The notes under the pieces: generated by a model
Database searches by the model: none
What the model was told of the DNA's origin: nothing
Seen by the model: only the letters and a program-made list of their open reading frames with translations
Shown: piece by piece, positions 42,494-51,004 of the stretch
Layout: every line of letters starts with the position of its first letter
Numbering within the stretch: the stretch's first letter is position 1
Made by a program: the position numbers and the translations under genes
Assembly (NCBI RefSeq): GCF_044759095.2
Contig: NZ_JBIYSM020000003.1
Span: 62,001-126,000, forward strand
Length of the DNA: 64,000 nucleotides
Direction: 5' to 3'
DNA from: JBIYSM02 sp044759095
GTDB lineage: Bacteria > Bacillota > Bacilli > Brevibacillales > Brevibacillaceae

Positions 42494-43438
42494 TCACGCA
42501 AGCTTTTCTGGCGAGACAGTCACTGATTCATGCGGTTTGACTCCCTTGACGGGCTGATTGTACCGGAGAAAGAGATAAACCCCTGCCAGAATGATCAGAC
42601 CGCCTATCCACTGTGGCATGGTAACCACTTCACCGAGGATGAAGTAGGCGAGAATGGCCGTTCCCACCGGTTCTCCGAGAATTCCCATGGAAATCGTCGC
42701 GGTGTTCAGCCACTTGATCACCCAGTTGAAAATGGAGTGTCCCAGCAGTGTGGGGAATAGGGCAAGACAGAAAAACCAGCCCCAATCGGAAAGCGGATAC
42801 CCGGTCAGTTCGTAGCCAAGGACCAGATCGTAGGCAACCAGCAGCAGACTTGTCATGCTGTACACCACCAGTGTATAGGCAAACGAAGAGAGGTGTTGCC
42901 GGATATACTGTCCGATCAGCCAGTAGGCGGTAACGGTTACGGCTCCCAGCAGGGCAAGAATGTCCCCCCAAAGCGCCATGCCCCCGATCTGAAAATCGCT
43001 CCAACCGATGACAAAGCTGCCGATAATGGCAAGCAATCCGCCTGACAACGCCAGCGGACGCAGCTTTTCCCCAAACAAAACATACCCGCCGATAAAGGCG
43101 AACAGCGGCTGCAGCGTAACCAGAACGGTAGAGCTGGCCACTGACGTGTAGTTGAGCGATTCAAACCAGAGCAGGAAGTGGCTGGCCAAAAAAGCTCCGG
43201 ACAGCGTGCTTAACAGCCACTGCTTTCGTGTCAACTGTCTGATTTCGGTCAGAACGCTGCGGTTCCACAACAAAAACGGCAGGGTCAGCAGGACGGAAAA
43301 GACCAGCCTGTAGGTAGCGATGACGGGCGCCGGAGCGGATGACAGCTTGACGAAAATGGCAGACGTGGACACAGCGACGACGCCGAGAAACAAGGCGAAG
43401 TAAGGCGGAATCAAGGGCTTTTCCATCGGGTTTTCCAT
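42494..43438 (-). CDS. EamA/DMT family transporter
   Basis: The 314-residue protein has ten hydrophobic segments in two EamA repeats. The first begins PYFALFLGVVAVSTSAIFVKLSSAPAPVIATYRLVFSVLLTLP, and the second holds DILALLGAVTVTAYWLIGQYIRQ and ISMGILGEPVGTAILAYFILGEVVTMPQWIGGLIILAGVYL. DMT proteins of this type export metabolites such as amino acids or purines. Substrate unknown. The minus-strand ATG follows AGAAGGTG. It is transcribed alone. Confidence 0.9.
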   Translation of the reverse strand: MENPMEKPLIPPYFALFLGVVAVSTSAIFVKLSSAPAPVIATYRLVFSVLLTLPFLLWNRSVLTEIRQLTRKQWLLSTLSGAFLASHFLLWFESLNYTSVASSTVLVTLQPLFAFIGGYVLFGEKLRPLALSGGLLAIIGSFVIGWSDFQIGGMALWGDILALLGAVTVTAYWLIGQYIRQHLSSFAYTLVVYSMTSLLLVAYDLVLGYELTGYPLSDWGWFFCLALFPTLLGHSIFNWVIKWLNTATISMGILGEPVGTAILAYFILGEVVTMPQWIGGLIILAGVYLFLRYNQPVKGVKPHESVTVSPEKLA

Positions 43439-43568
43439 GTGTGCACCTTCTTATGTTCAATCAGGATCAAGTCGCTTTTTATTTTAACCGCTCCTTGAAA
43501 AATTCACAATCATCACACAGTACGTTCCCGCTGGATATCCTCCCCCGGATGGTGGAAAACCTAACGTC

Positions 43569-44291
43569 ATGATGAAGAAAATAACTGTGTTCGTTCTGTT
43601 TGCCATGACCGCCGTGTTTCCCGCGGCAGCGTCGGTTCCGCTTACGCCAGTGCAAATCCTCATCGACGTCGGACATGGAGGTGTGGATTCCGGGACGTCG
43701 TATCACGACCTGTTTGAGAAGGAAATCAACTTGCAGATAGCGAAGCGTCTCTACCGCCGGTTGTCGGAAGCTGGTTATCGGGTGATGCTCAATCGTGACC
43801 GCGATCAGGCGCTGAGCGATGATAATCAATGGCTGAACAATCCGTCCCGACACAAGCGCGATCTGGCCCAGCGCAAGCATCTGGCCAAGGAACTGTCGCC
43901 GCAGATGATGATCAGCCTGCACGTCAATTGGTCATCTGATCAACAAAGAAGGGGGCCCGTCATCCTTTATCAGGCCAACAACCAGAGTTTTCTTCTGGCC
44001 GACCTGCTGCAACACTCGCTCAATCAGGTATTTGGAACCCGGGACGAACCTGTGCAAGGAAGGTCCTACTACCTGTTGAAACACGAGTACTGCCCCACTG
44101 TCATCGTGGAAATGGGTTTCATCAGCAATACAAGAGATCGTGCGTTCCTTACCGGGCCGGCAGGACAGAAAAAAATCGCCCAGGCGATCGCAGACGCCGT
44201 GAGCGAATATTTGTTGATTGCGGGCGATCTCCAGCAGAATTCCAGCGAAGAAACCTTGTTGAATAAATTACGGCGTTTCTTCCATCAATAG
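43569..44291 (+). CDS. N-acetylmuramoyl-L-alanine amidase (Amidase_3, CwlD-like)
   Basis: The 240-residue protein has a signal or anchor segment (ITVFVLFAMTAVFPAAASV) and an Amidase_3 catalytic domain. The zinc ligands are visible: His in IDVGHGGVDSG, Glu in LFEKEINLQ, and His in ISLHVNWS; the catalytic Glu lies in VIVEMGFISN. Length and layout match CwlD, which makes muramic lactam in the spore cortex. The ribosome site is weak, and the two adjacent ATG codons (43569, 43572) are both possible. Its 3' end overlaps the convergent deacetylase gene by 24 bases. Confidence 0.85.
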   Translation: MMKKITVFVLFAMTAVFPAAASVPLTPVQILIDVGHGGVDSGTSYHDLFEKEINLQIAKRLYRRLSEAGYRVMLNRDRDQALSDDNQWLNNPSRHKRDLAQRKHLAKELSPQMMISLHVNWSSDQQRRGPVILYQANNQSFLLADLLQHSLNQVFGTRDEPVQGRSYYLLKHEYCPTVIVEMGFISNTRDRAFLTGPAGQKKIAQAIADAVSEYLLIAGDLQQNSSEETLLNKLRRFFHQ

Positions 44292-44768
44292 CTTTGAGAT
44301 GGTAACGAACCTTGCTTCCTTCTGAATCCGCGGAATATAGCGGCGCAGAACGGAGGCTGTTTTCTTTCCGGGGGGGCCTACACGGACTTCTTCACTGCGA
44401 AGATCAGTCGTGATTGCGCCCGGACCCAGCCAGGACCGCTTTCCTTTTACGGGCTCCATTGGCAGATCGACAAAGACCTCGTGGTGATTTCGGTGCGCTA
44501 TTTCGGCGTCTCGTTTTGTGCTAGGAAGAAACGGCATCACGGCAACGGTCAAGGGTACGGGCATGTTCAGCATCTCTAGCGTTCCCGGCATGTTATTGCC
44601 AAAGTCGTCAATGACAAACGCCACCCGTTTTTTCAGTGCCTGCTCGTTTGCCGCTGTCAAGGTTGAGGCGCTCTGTACCGATAGGACGAGGGCCAAAAGG
44701 AAGGAGAAGACCGCTTTTGCTTTGCACATGGATATAACCCTCCGCAGGTTTTTCCCTAGTTTGTTCAT
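44268..44768 (-). pseudogene. Divergent polysaccharide deacetylase with large internal deletion
   Basis: The 166-residue frame has a signal peptide (AVFSFLLALVLSVQSASTLTAAN) and a typical beginning of the YibQ-like divergent deacetylase family: VAFVIDDFGNNMPGTLEMLNMPVPLTVAVMPFLPSTKRDAEIAHRNHHEVFVDLPMEP and SWLGPGAITTDLRSEEVR. It then jumps to VGPPGKKTASVLRRYIPRIQKEARFVTISKLL, which in full-length relatives (about 260 residues) is the C-terminus. The roughly 90-100 middle residues, including the NNHMGS segment, are missing while the frame is kept. It is probably inactive. Confidence 0.7.
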
Positions 44769-44881
44769 GCGAGGGCATCCTTACGCAGAATCAGGCGAAA
44801 CGCGGGCTTCTTTTTTGCCACGTTCGTCAGGGCTATGGTAAACTGAAAGTTAGCGAATTGTCATGAGAGGGGTCGGAGAGA

Positions 44882-47536
44882 TTGAGTCATTTTGTGTTGA
44901 TTGACGGAAACAGCATCGCCAATCGGGCATTTTACGCGCTGCCGCTGCTGTCCACGTCGGCTGGACTGCACACCAATGCAGTGCTGGGATTCACCACCAT
45001 GCTCCTGAAGGTGCTGGAAGAAATGAAGCCGACCCATATATTGGTGGCGTTTGACGCAGGGAAAGTCGTCTTTCGCCACAGCGAGTTCACCGAGTACAAG
45101 GCAGGCCGTGCCAAAACACCGCCGGAGCTGTCCGAGCAGTTTCCGCTGATCCGCGAGCTGTTGGACGCTTTTTCCATCCGGCGCTATGAATTGGAAGGCT
45201 ACGAAGCGGACGACATCATCGGAACGCTGACGCTGCACGCAGACCGGAACGGATGGAAGACGACAGTCATTACCGGTGACAAGGACATGCTGCAGCTTGT
45301 CTCTCGGCATGTGTCCGTCGCCCTGACGCGCAAGGGCGTAAGCGAAATGGAACTGTACACTCCGGAAGAAATCAAGCAAAAATACGGGCTGGCCCCGCAT
45401 CAGATCATTGACCTGAAGGGTTTGATGGGAGATCCTTCCGACAACATTCCGGGCGTCCCCGGCGTGGGAGAGAAGACGGCTCTCAAGCTGCTGCATGAAT
45501 ACGGTTCGGTGGAAGAAGTTTTGCAGAACATTGACAAGGTATCGGGGAAAAAGCTGCAGGAAAACCTGCGGGAGAACGTGGAACAGGCCAAGCTGAGCAA
45601 ATCGCTGGCCACCATCATGCGAGATGCGCCGGTGGATCTCGACGTGGATACGACGGGTTATCCGGGTTATGAAGCGGCCAAGGTGATCGAATTCTTCAAG
45701 AAAATGGAGTTCAAGTCGCTGTTGCCAAAGGTGAAGGCGACAGCCCCCAAAGACACCGACAAGCAGGAGGGCAGAGAGTCGGCTTCTTTCCGCTTCGAGG
45801 CAGTAGAGAGCGGGACGACCGTTTCGTACGCCGACAAGCTGACCTCACCGATGAGTCTGTACGTGGAAATGGACGGGGACAACTATCACCACGCCCCCAT
45901 TCTTGGCTTCGGGTTGGCGGCGGAAAACGTATCGCTCTACGTACCCTATGAGGTAGCCAAAGACTGGAAGGAGTTCCGTCAGTGGCTTGCGGACGCGAGC
46001 AAGGAAAAGTGGGTCTTCGACGGCAAGCGGGACACGGTCAGCCTGGCCTGGCACGAGTTTGATCTAAACGGCGTTGGGTTCGACCTCTACCTTGCTTCCT
46101 ATCTGCTCAATGCTGCGGAGAGCGACCCGACGGTTGACGCCGCAGTCAATCCGTACGCCCACATTCAGGTGCTGCCGGATGAGGAAGTGTACGGGAAAGG
46201 GGCAAAGCGTCTCGTGCCGGAAACGGCTGTGCTGAGTGAGCACGTGGCGAGAAAAGCGGCAGCGATCTGGCAGAGTGTGCCTGCCGTGCGGGACGAGCTG
46301 AAGAAAAACGGACTGGAAGAGCTGCTGGCTGATTTGGAAGCGCCGCTCAGCCTGGTCCTTGCCAAAATGGAAAAACAGGGGATCAAGGTAAACAGTGAAC
46401 GCCTGCAGCAAATGGGCGAGGAGCTGGACCGTCAACTGCAGCAGCTGACCGACAAGATTTACGAGCTGGCAGGAACCTCGTTTAATATAAACTCGCCAAA
46501 GCAGTTGGGTGAGATTCTCTTTGACAAGCTGGACCTGCCTGTGATCAAAAAGACGAAAACCGGGCCGTCCACCAGCGCTGACGTACTGGAAAAGCTGGCG
46601 CCGTACCATCCCATTATTGAAACGATTTTGCATTACCGCCAGCTGGGCAAGCTGCGCTCTACCTACATCGAAGGATTGACAAAAGAGATTCACTCAAAAA
46701 CGGGCAAGGTTCACACCCGTTTCAATCAGGCGAGCACGGCAACCGGCCGGCTGTCCAGCACGGAGCCAAACCTGCAGAACATCCCGATCCGCCTCGAGGA
46801 GGGACGCAAGATTCGCGAGGCGTTCATTCCTTCAGAGGAAGGCTGGTACATTCTCGCTGCCGACTACTCGCAGATTGAGCTGCGCATTTTGGCGCACATT
46901 TCAGGAGACCAAAACCTGATTGACGCATTCCGCAAAGGCATGGACATTCACACCCGCACGGCGATGGACGTATTTGGAGTGAAAGAGGAAGAGGTTACGT
47001 CCCTGATGCGACGGCAGGCAAAGGCGGTCAACTTTGGTATCGTTTACGGCATCAGCGACTACGGCTTGTCTCAAAACCTCAACATCACCCGGAAGGAAGC
47101 GGGCGATTTTATCGAACGTTACTTTGATGTCTTTTCCGGAGTGAAGCAATATATGGAGGACATCGTCAAACAGGCGAAGCAGGACGGCTATGTTACGACG
47201 CTGTTGAACCGCCGCCGCTACCTGCCCGATATTCGCAGCAGCAACTTCAACCTTCGTTCGTTTGCAGAGAGAACGGCGATGAACACGCCGATTCAGGGGA
47301 CGGCCGCGGACATTATCAAGCTGGCGATGATCCGCATGCAGGAGCAGCTGGAGCGAAACGGCCTGCAAAGCCGAATGCTGCTGCAGGTTCATGACGAACT
47401 GGTCTTCGAGGTGCCGGAATCGGAACTGGAGAAGATGCAGCAGATTGTGCCGGACGTGATGGAACAAGCTTTGGCGCTTGACGTCCCGCTGAAAGTCGAC
47501 GTCCACTACGGCCGGACCTGGTATGACGCGAAGTGA
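44882..47536 (+). CDS. polA: DNA polymerase I
   Basis: The start is TTG 44882 just after GGAGAGA; 884 residues. Residues 1-290 are the 5' nuclease (FVLIDGNSIANRAFYALPLL, YEADDIIGTL, LKGLMGDPSDNIPGVPGVGEKTA). Residues about 310-470 are a 3'-5' exonuclease fold in which the usual DxE metal site is replaced (SLYVEMDGDNYHHAP), so proofreading is likely lost, as in Bacillus large-fragment enzymes. Residues 480-884 are the polymerase (ADYSQIELRILAHISGD, RRQAKAVNFGIVYGISDYGL, LQVHDELVFE). It fills gaps in repair and Okazaki processing. Confidence 0.97.
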   Translation: MSHFVLIDGNSIANRAFYALPLLSTSAGLHTNAVLGFTTMLLKVLEEMKPTHILVAFDAGKVVFRHSEFTEYKAGRAKTPPELSEQFPLIRELLDAFSIRRYELEGYEADDIIGTLTLHADRNGWKTTVITGDKDMLQLVSRHVSVALTRKGVSEMELYTPEEIKQKYGLAPHQIIDLKGLMGDPSDNIPGVPGVGEKTALKLLHEYGSVEEVLQNIDKVSGKKLQENLRENVEQAKLSKSLATIMRDAPVDLDVDTTGYPGYEAAKVIEFFKKMEFKSLLPKVKATAPKDTDKQEGRESASFRFEAVESGTTVSYADKLTSPMSLYVEMDGDNYHHAPILGFGLAAENVSLYVPYEVAKDWKEFRQWLADASKEKWVFDGKRDTVSLAWHEFDLNGVGFDLYLASYLLNAAESDPTVDAAVNPYAHIQVLPDEEVYGKGAKRLVPETAVLSEHVARKAAAIWQSVPAVRDELKKNGLEELLADLEAPLSLVLAKMEKQGIKVNSERLQQMGEELDRQLQQLTDKIYELAGTSFNINSPKQLGEILFDKLDLPVIKKTKTGPSTSADVLEKLAPYHPIIETILHYRQLGKLRSTYIEGLTKEIHSKTGKVHTRFNQASTATGRLSSTEPNLQNIPIRLEEGRKIREAFIPSEEGWYILAADYSQIELRILAHISGDQNLIDAFRKGMDIHTRTAMDVFGVKEEEVTSLMRRQAKAVNFGIVYGISDYGLSQNLNITRKEAGDFIERYFDVFSGVKQYMEDIVKQAKQDGYVTTLLNRRRYLPDIRSSNFNLRSFAERTAMNTPIQGTAADIIKLAMIRMQEQLERNGLQSRMLLQVHDELVFEVPESELEKMQQIVPDVMEQALALDVPLKVDVHYGRTWYDAK

Positions 47537-47584
47537 CACTCTCCAGGCAACGAAGAGCACACAAACCGAGAGAGGAGGATGGAT

Positions 47585-48412
47585 ATGCCGGAATTGCCAG
47601 AGGTGGAAACGGTTGTCCGCACGCTGAGAAAGCTGGTGCTGGGGAAAACCATGGCGCGGGTGAGCGTCCTTTTGCCGCGGATTATCCGCCGCCCGGACGA
47701 CGTGGAAGAGTTTAAGGCGCAGCTGGTCGGACAAACAATTCGCGACATAAAACGGCGAGCGAAGTTTATCCAATTTGTATTGGATCAGGACGTATTGATT
47801 TCCCACCTGAGGATGGAAGGGCGTTACGGCCTGTATCCGTCCGATGAGCCGGTAGAGAAACACACGCACGTGATTTTTCACTTTACCGACGGGACCGAAC
47901 TGCGCTATCGTGATGTCCGCCAATTCGGCACGATGGACTTGTATCCGCTCGGGACGGAGACAAGCGAAGGACCGCTTGCCAAGTTGGGAGTGGAACCGCT
48001 TGACGAAAGTTTCACAGCCGGATTGTTGCGCAGCATGCTGAAAGGGCGCACGACCAAAATCAAACCGCTTTTGTTGAATCAGGAATTTATCGTCGGATTA
48101 GGGAATATTTATGTGGACGAATCCCTCTTTAAGGCAGGCATTCACCCCGAACGCCCGGCAGGCAAGCTGACCGCCAAGCAGGTAGGCAAGCTTCATGAGA
48201 GCATTGTGGCAACGCTGTCGGAGGCGGTGGAGCAGGGCGGCAGTTCCATTAAGTCGTATGTAAACGGTCAAGGCGAGATGGGCATGTTCCAACAATCGCT
48301 TCTCGTGTACGGTCGAAAGGGCGAACCTTGCGTCATCTGTGCTACAGAGATCGTACGCACGGTGGTCGGCGGCAGGGGAACGCACATCTGCCCGAAGTGT
48401 CAAAAGAAATAA
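47585..48412 (+). CDS. mutM: Formamidopyrimidine-DNA glycosylase
   Basis: The start is ATG 47585 after AGAGGAGG because the mature enzyme needs Pro as its first residue (MPELPEVETVVRTL); 275 residues. The catalytic Pro2 and Glu3, the LRMEGRY segment, and the catalytic Lys in VEKHTHVIF are present. A C-terminal zinc finger has the CVIC...CPKC pattern. It removes 8-oxoguanine from DNA. It sits between polA and coaE as in Bacillus, suggesting a repair operon. Confidence 0.97.
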   Translation: MPELPEVETVVRTLRKLVLGKTMARVSVLLPRIIRRPDDVEEFKAQLVGQTIRDIKRRAKFIQFVLDQDVLISHLRMEGRYGLYPSDEPVEKHTHVIFHFTDGTELRYRDVRQFGTMDLYPLGTETSEGPLAKLGVEPLDESFTAGLLRSMLKGRTTKIKPLLLNQEFIVGLGNIYVDESLFKAGIHPERPAGKLTAKQVGKLHESIVATLSEAVEQGGSSIKSYVNGQGEMGMFQQSLLVYGRKGEPCVICATEIVRTVVGGRGTHICPKCQKK

Positions 48413-48448
48413 GGATTGCTTCGTAAGAACGGGAGGGTGAATGGGAAG

Positions 48449-49051
48449 ATGATCCTTGGTCTAACGGGAGGAATTGCAACGGGGAAAAGTACGGTCTCTG
48501 CCATGCTGCGGGAACGGGGCATTCCGGTAATCGACGCCGACTTGATCGCGCGCGAGGTGGTTGAACCCGGCAAGCCAGCCTATGAAGCGATTGTGAAGCA
48601 TTTCGGCAGGGACATTCTCCTGCCAAACGGTGAGATTAACCGCAAGCAGTTGGGCGACATCGTGTTCTCGGATGAAGCGGAGCGGCAAAAGCTGAACGCC
48701 ATCGTTCATCCTGAGGTGCGGCGGGTCATGAGGGAAGAGGCGGAACAGTTGGAGCGGAAGGGAGCCGATATTGTCTTTATGGACATCCCTCTGCTCTTTG
48801 AAAGCAAGCTCCAGCACATGGTGGACAAGATCGTGGTCGTCTACGCACCGGCATCGATGCAGCTTACCCGCATGATGGAACGGGATGAATTGGACGAAGA
48901 ACAAGCACACAAACGGCTCAGAGCCCAGATGCCGATCGAGCAGAAAAAAGAACAGGCCGATTACGTCATCGACAATACGGGAACGCGGGAGGAAACGGAG
49001 CGACAAGTGGAGCAGCTGCTCACGGAACTAAAATCGGAGCAGACTCAATGA
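48449..49051 (+). CDS. coaE: Dephospho-CoA kinase
   Basis: The start chosen is ATG 48449 with GGGAGG 12 bases upstream; 200 residues. The P-loop is GLTGGIATGKSTV and the CoaE motifs VIDADLIAREVVEPG, GEINRKQLGDIVF and DIPLLFE follow. It phosphorylates dephospho-CoA in the last step of CoA synthesis. The stop overlaps the start of the next gene (ATGA). Confidence 0.95.
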   Translation: MILGLTGGIATGKSTVSAMLRERGIPVIDADLIAREVVEPGKPAYEAIVKHFGRDILLPNGEINRKQLGDIVFSDEAERQKLNAIVHPEVRRVMREEAEQLERKGADIVFMDIPLLFESKLQHMVDKIVVVYAPASMQLTRMMERDELDEEQAHKRLRAQMPIEQKKEQADYVIDNTGTREETERQVEQLLTELKSEQTQ

Positions 49052-49611
49052 CGAGACGGAAGAGAGCTGTTTTTCTGCTCGCCGTGTTGATGACGCTCTT
49101 TATGCTGATCAACACGCCGATCGTGTGGAAGTGGATGTATCCGATCAAGTATCAGGAAGAGATCATGGAAGCGTCCCGGCGCTTTCAGGTGGATCCTTAC
49201 CTGGTACTCGCCATCATCCGCTCCGAAAGTGCGTTTCGCAGTGACCGCGTCTCCAAAAAAGGAGCCGTCGGCCTGATGCAGATCATGCCTGACACAGCAG
49301 CCTGGATTGTCAGTCAGGCCGATTTTCAGCCCTCGACCGCCAACTATCTTGTCGATCCCAAGATGAACATCCGCATCGGGACGTGGTATTTGTCGTTTTT
49401 GCTGACGAAATTCAACGGCAATTACGTAAAGGCCATCGCCGCTTACAACGCGGGCCCCGGAAAAGTAAACACATGGCTGATCCAGGACCAGTGGAACGGC
49501 ACGCGGGAGCGAATCGAGGACATTCCGATCGGGGAAACGCGCCATTACTTGCAGCGAGTTCTTTACTACCACGACCGATACAAAAAAATCTACGACCATC
49601 AGCTGCGCTAA
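49048..49611 (+). CDS. Lytic transglycosylase (SLT domain), membrane anchored
   Basis: The 187-residue protein has an N-terminal membrane anchor (AVFLLAVLMTLFMLINTPIVW) and an SLT domain with the catalytic Glu in LAIIRSESAFRSDRVSKKGAVGLMQIMP and the AAYNAGPGKV motif. It cleaves peptidoglycan glycan strands at the cell surface. It overlaps coaE by four bases, an arrangement common in Bacillus. Its stop is the first base of the terminator stem. Confidence 0.92.
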   Translation: MTRRKRAVFLLAVLMTLFMLINTPIVWKWMYPIKYQEEIMEASRRFQVDPYLVLAIIRSESAFRSDRVSKKGAVGLMQIMPDTAAWIVSQADFQPSTANYLVDPKMNIRIGTWYLSFLLTKFNGNYVKAIAAYNAGPGKVNTWLIQDQWNGTRERIEDIPIGETRHYLQRVLYYHDRYKKIYDHQLR

Positions 49612-49649
49612 ACCGCCTTCTCTTCGTTCAAAAGAGAGGGCGGTTTTTT
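49611..49649 (+). terminator. Terminator of the polA-mutM-coaE-SLT cluster
   Basis: AACCGCC and GGCGGTT pair with an inner CTCTT/AAGAG extension, followed by four T. Confidence 0.85.
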
Positions 49650-49690
49650 GCTGGAAAATCGTCCAAATATTTATTTTTTAGTAAAACACA

Positions 49691-49718
49691 TTGATAATTG
49701 TGTCATACTTATTATAAT
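49691..49718 (+). promoter_or_regulatory. gapB promoter with CcpN-like operator
   Basis: TTGATA and TATAAT are 16 bases apart. Within the spacer, TGTGTCATACT (49699-49709) fits every position of the CcpN consensus TRTGHYATAYW as I recall it. CcpN represses gapB under glycolytic conditions in B. subtilis; binding here is an inference. Confidence 0.75.
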
Positions 49719-49766
49719 AAAGATAACAGATTAAGTGTAACTTAATTGCAGGAAGGGGATCCCTAT

Positions 49767-50813
49767 ATGACAATCAAAATCGGTATTAATGGTTTCGGAC
49801 GAATCGGACGCATGGTTTTTCGTCGTGCTGTCCAAGACCCCAACATCGAAATCGTAGCGATTAACGCAAGCTATCCCCCTGAAACGCTGGCTCACCTTCT
49901 GAAATACGATACGATCCACGGACGTTTTCATCATAAAGTAGAAGTGCAAGACAACAAAATCATCGTAGACGGCAAGCCGACCCTTGTACTGTCCGACCGC
50001 AACCCGCTCAACCTGCCTTGGGGCGACCTCGGCGTGGAAATCGTCGTGGAAGCGACAGGTAAGTTCAAGGACCGCGAAGGCGCAGGCAAACATCTGCAAA
50101 GCGGCGCCAAGAAAGTCGTTATCACGGCTCCGGCGAAGGAAGAGGACGTAACGATCGTGATGGGCGTGAACGAGCAGGTGTACGACCACCAGCAGCACCA
50201 TATTGTCTCCAATGCTTCCTGCACCACAAACTGCCTGGCACCGGTGGCAAAAGTGCTGCACGAGGCATTCGGCATCGAACAGGGCTTGATGACAACCATT
50301 CACTCCATCACCAACGATCAGGTGAACATCGACAACCCGCACAAGGATCTGCGCCGTGCCCGCGCTGCCGGCGAGTCGATCATACCGACGTCGACTGGCG
50401 CTGCCCGCGCTGTCGGTAAAGTTCTGCCTGAGCTGAACGGCAAGCTGAACGGCTTCGCCCTGCGTGTACCGACTCCGAACGTCTCTGTCGTCGACCTGGT
50501 CATCAACACCAGAAAGCCGGTTACCGTAGAGGAAGTAAACCGCGTGCTCCGCGAAGCAAGCGAAGGCAGTATGAAAGGCTACATTGAATTTTGCGACGAG
50601 CCGCTCGTTTCCAGCGACTTCAACGGCAACGACCATTCTGCCATCATCGACGGTCTTTCCACTCTGGTGATGGGACAAAACCAGGTGAAAGTGATTGCCT
50701 GGTATGACAATGAGTGGGGCTACTCCTGCCGCGTCGTTGACCTGGTGCGTCACGTCTCTGGGATGAACAATCCTTGCAAAGAAAAAGAAACCGCTGCGGC
50801 AGCGGCAAACTAA
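49767..50813 (+). CDS. gapB: Glyceraldehyde-3-phosphate dehydrogenase, GapB type
   Basis: The start chosen is ATG 49767 after GGAAGGGGAT; 348 residues. NAD(P) binding is INGFGRIGRMVFRRAV and the catalytic Cys is in SNASCTTNCLAPV, the His in TTIHSITNDQ. The cofactor-selecting position has INASYPPETLAHLLKYDTIHG, the GapB pattern, in place of the Asp of glycolytic GapA, so it likely works with NADP+ in gluconeogenesis. The C-terminus ends in an unusual KEKETAAAAAN tail. It is transcribed alone. Confidence 0.95.
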   Translation: MTIKIGINGFGRIGRMVFRRAVQDPNIEIVAINASYPPETLAHLLKYDTIHGRFHHKVEVQDNKIIVDGKPTLVLSDRNPLNLPWGDLGVEIVVEATGKFKDREGAGKHLQSGAKKVVITAPAKEEDVTIVMGVNEQVYDHQQHHIVSNASCTTNCLAPVAKVLHEAFGIEQGLMTTIHSITNDQVNIDNPHKDLRRARAAGESIIPTSTGAARAVGKVLPELNGKLNGFALRVPTPNVSVVDLVINTRKPVTVEEVNRVLREASEGSMKGYIEFCDEPLVSSDFNGNDHSAIIDGLSTLVMGQNQVKVIAWYDNEWGYSCRVVDLVRHVSGMNNPCKEKETAAAAAN

Positions 50814-50820
50814 TACGAAG

Positions 50821-50856
50821 ACCCCTTTTGCGACCAACCAGCAGAGGGGGTTTTGT
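50821..50856 (+). terminator. Terminator after gapB
   Basis: ACCCCTTT and a GAGGGGGT arm pair around a long loop, followed by TTTTG. Confidence 0.75.
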
Positions 50857-50930
50857 ATTTGGTATTGCCTGCAGAAGAAGCAAAAAATGAACTGTGGGTG
50901 CCCGTCATCAAGAAAACATAGGCATTTGGC

Positions 50931-50979
50931 AGAAGAAAAACCAGTCTGCGACATGATGTTTCATGTCTTCGACTGGTTT
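50931..50979 (-). terminator. Terminator of the HD-GYP gene (minus strand)
   Basis: AAACCAGTC and GACTGGTTT enclose a second stem GACATGA/TCATGTC. Read on the minus strand it ends in TTTTTCTTC. Confidence 0.85.
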
Positions 50980-51004
50980 CCTTGTTGTTTGCGAACAGGT
51001 CTTT

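Noticed and set aside
33911..50929. Repeated 16-mer ATAGGCATTTGGCAGA near 33911 and 50918
   Set aside because: One exact 16-base match in 64 kb is near chance expectation and the flanks differ.
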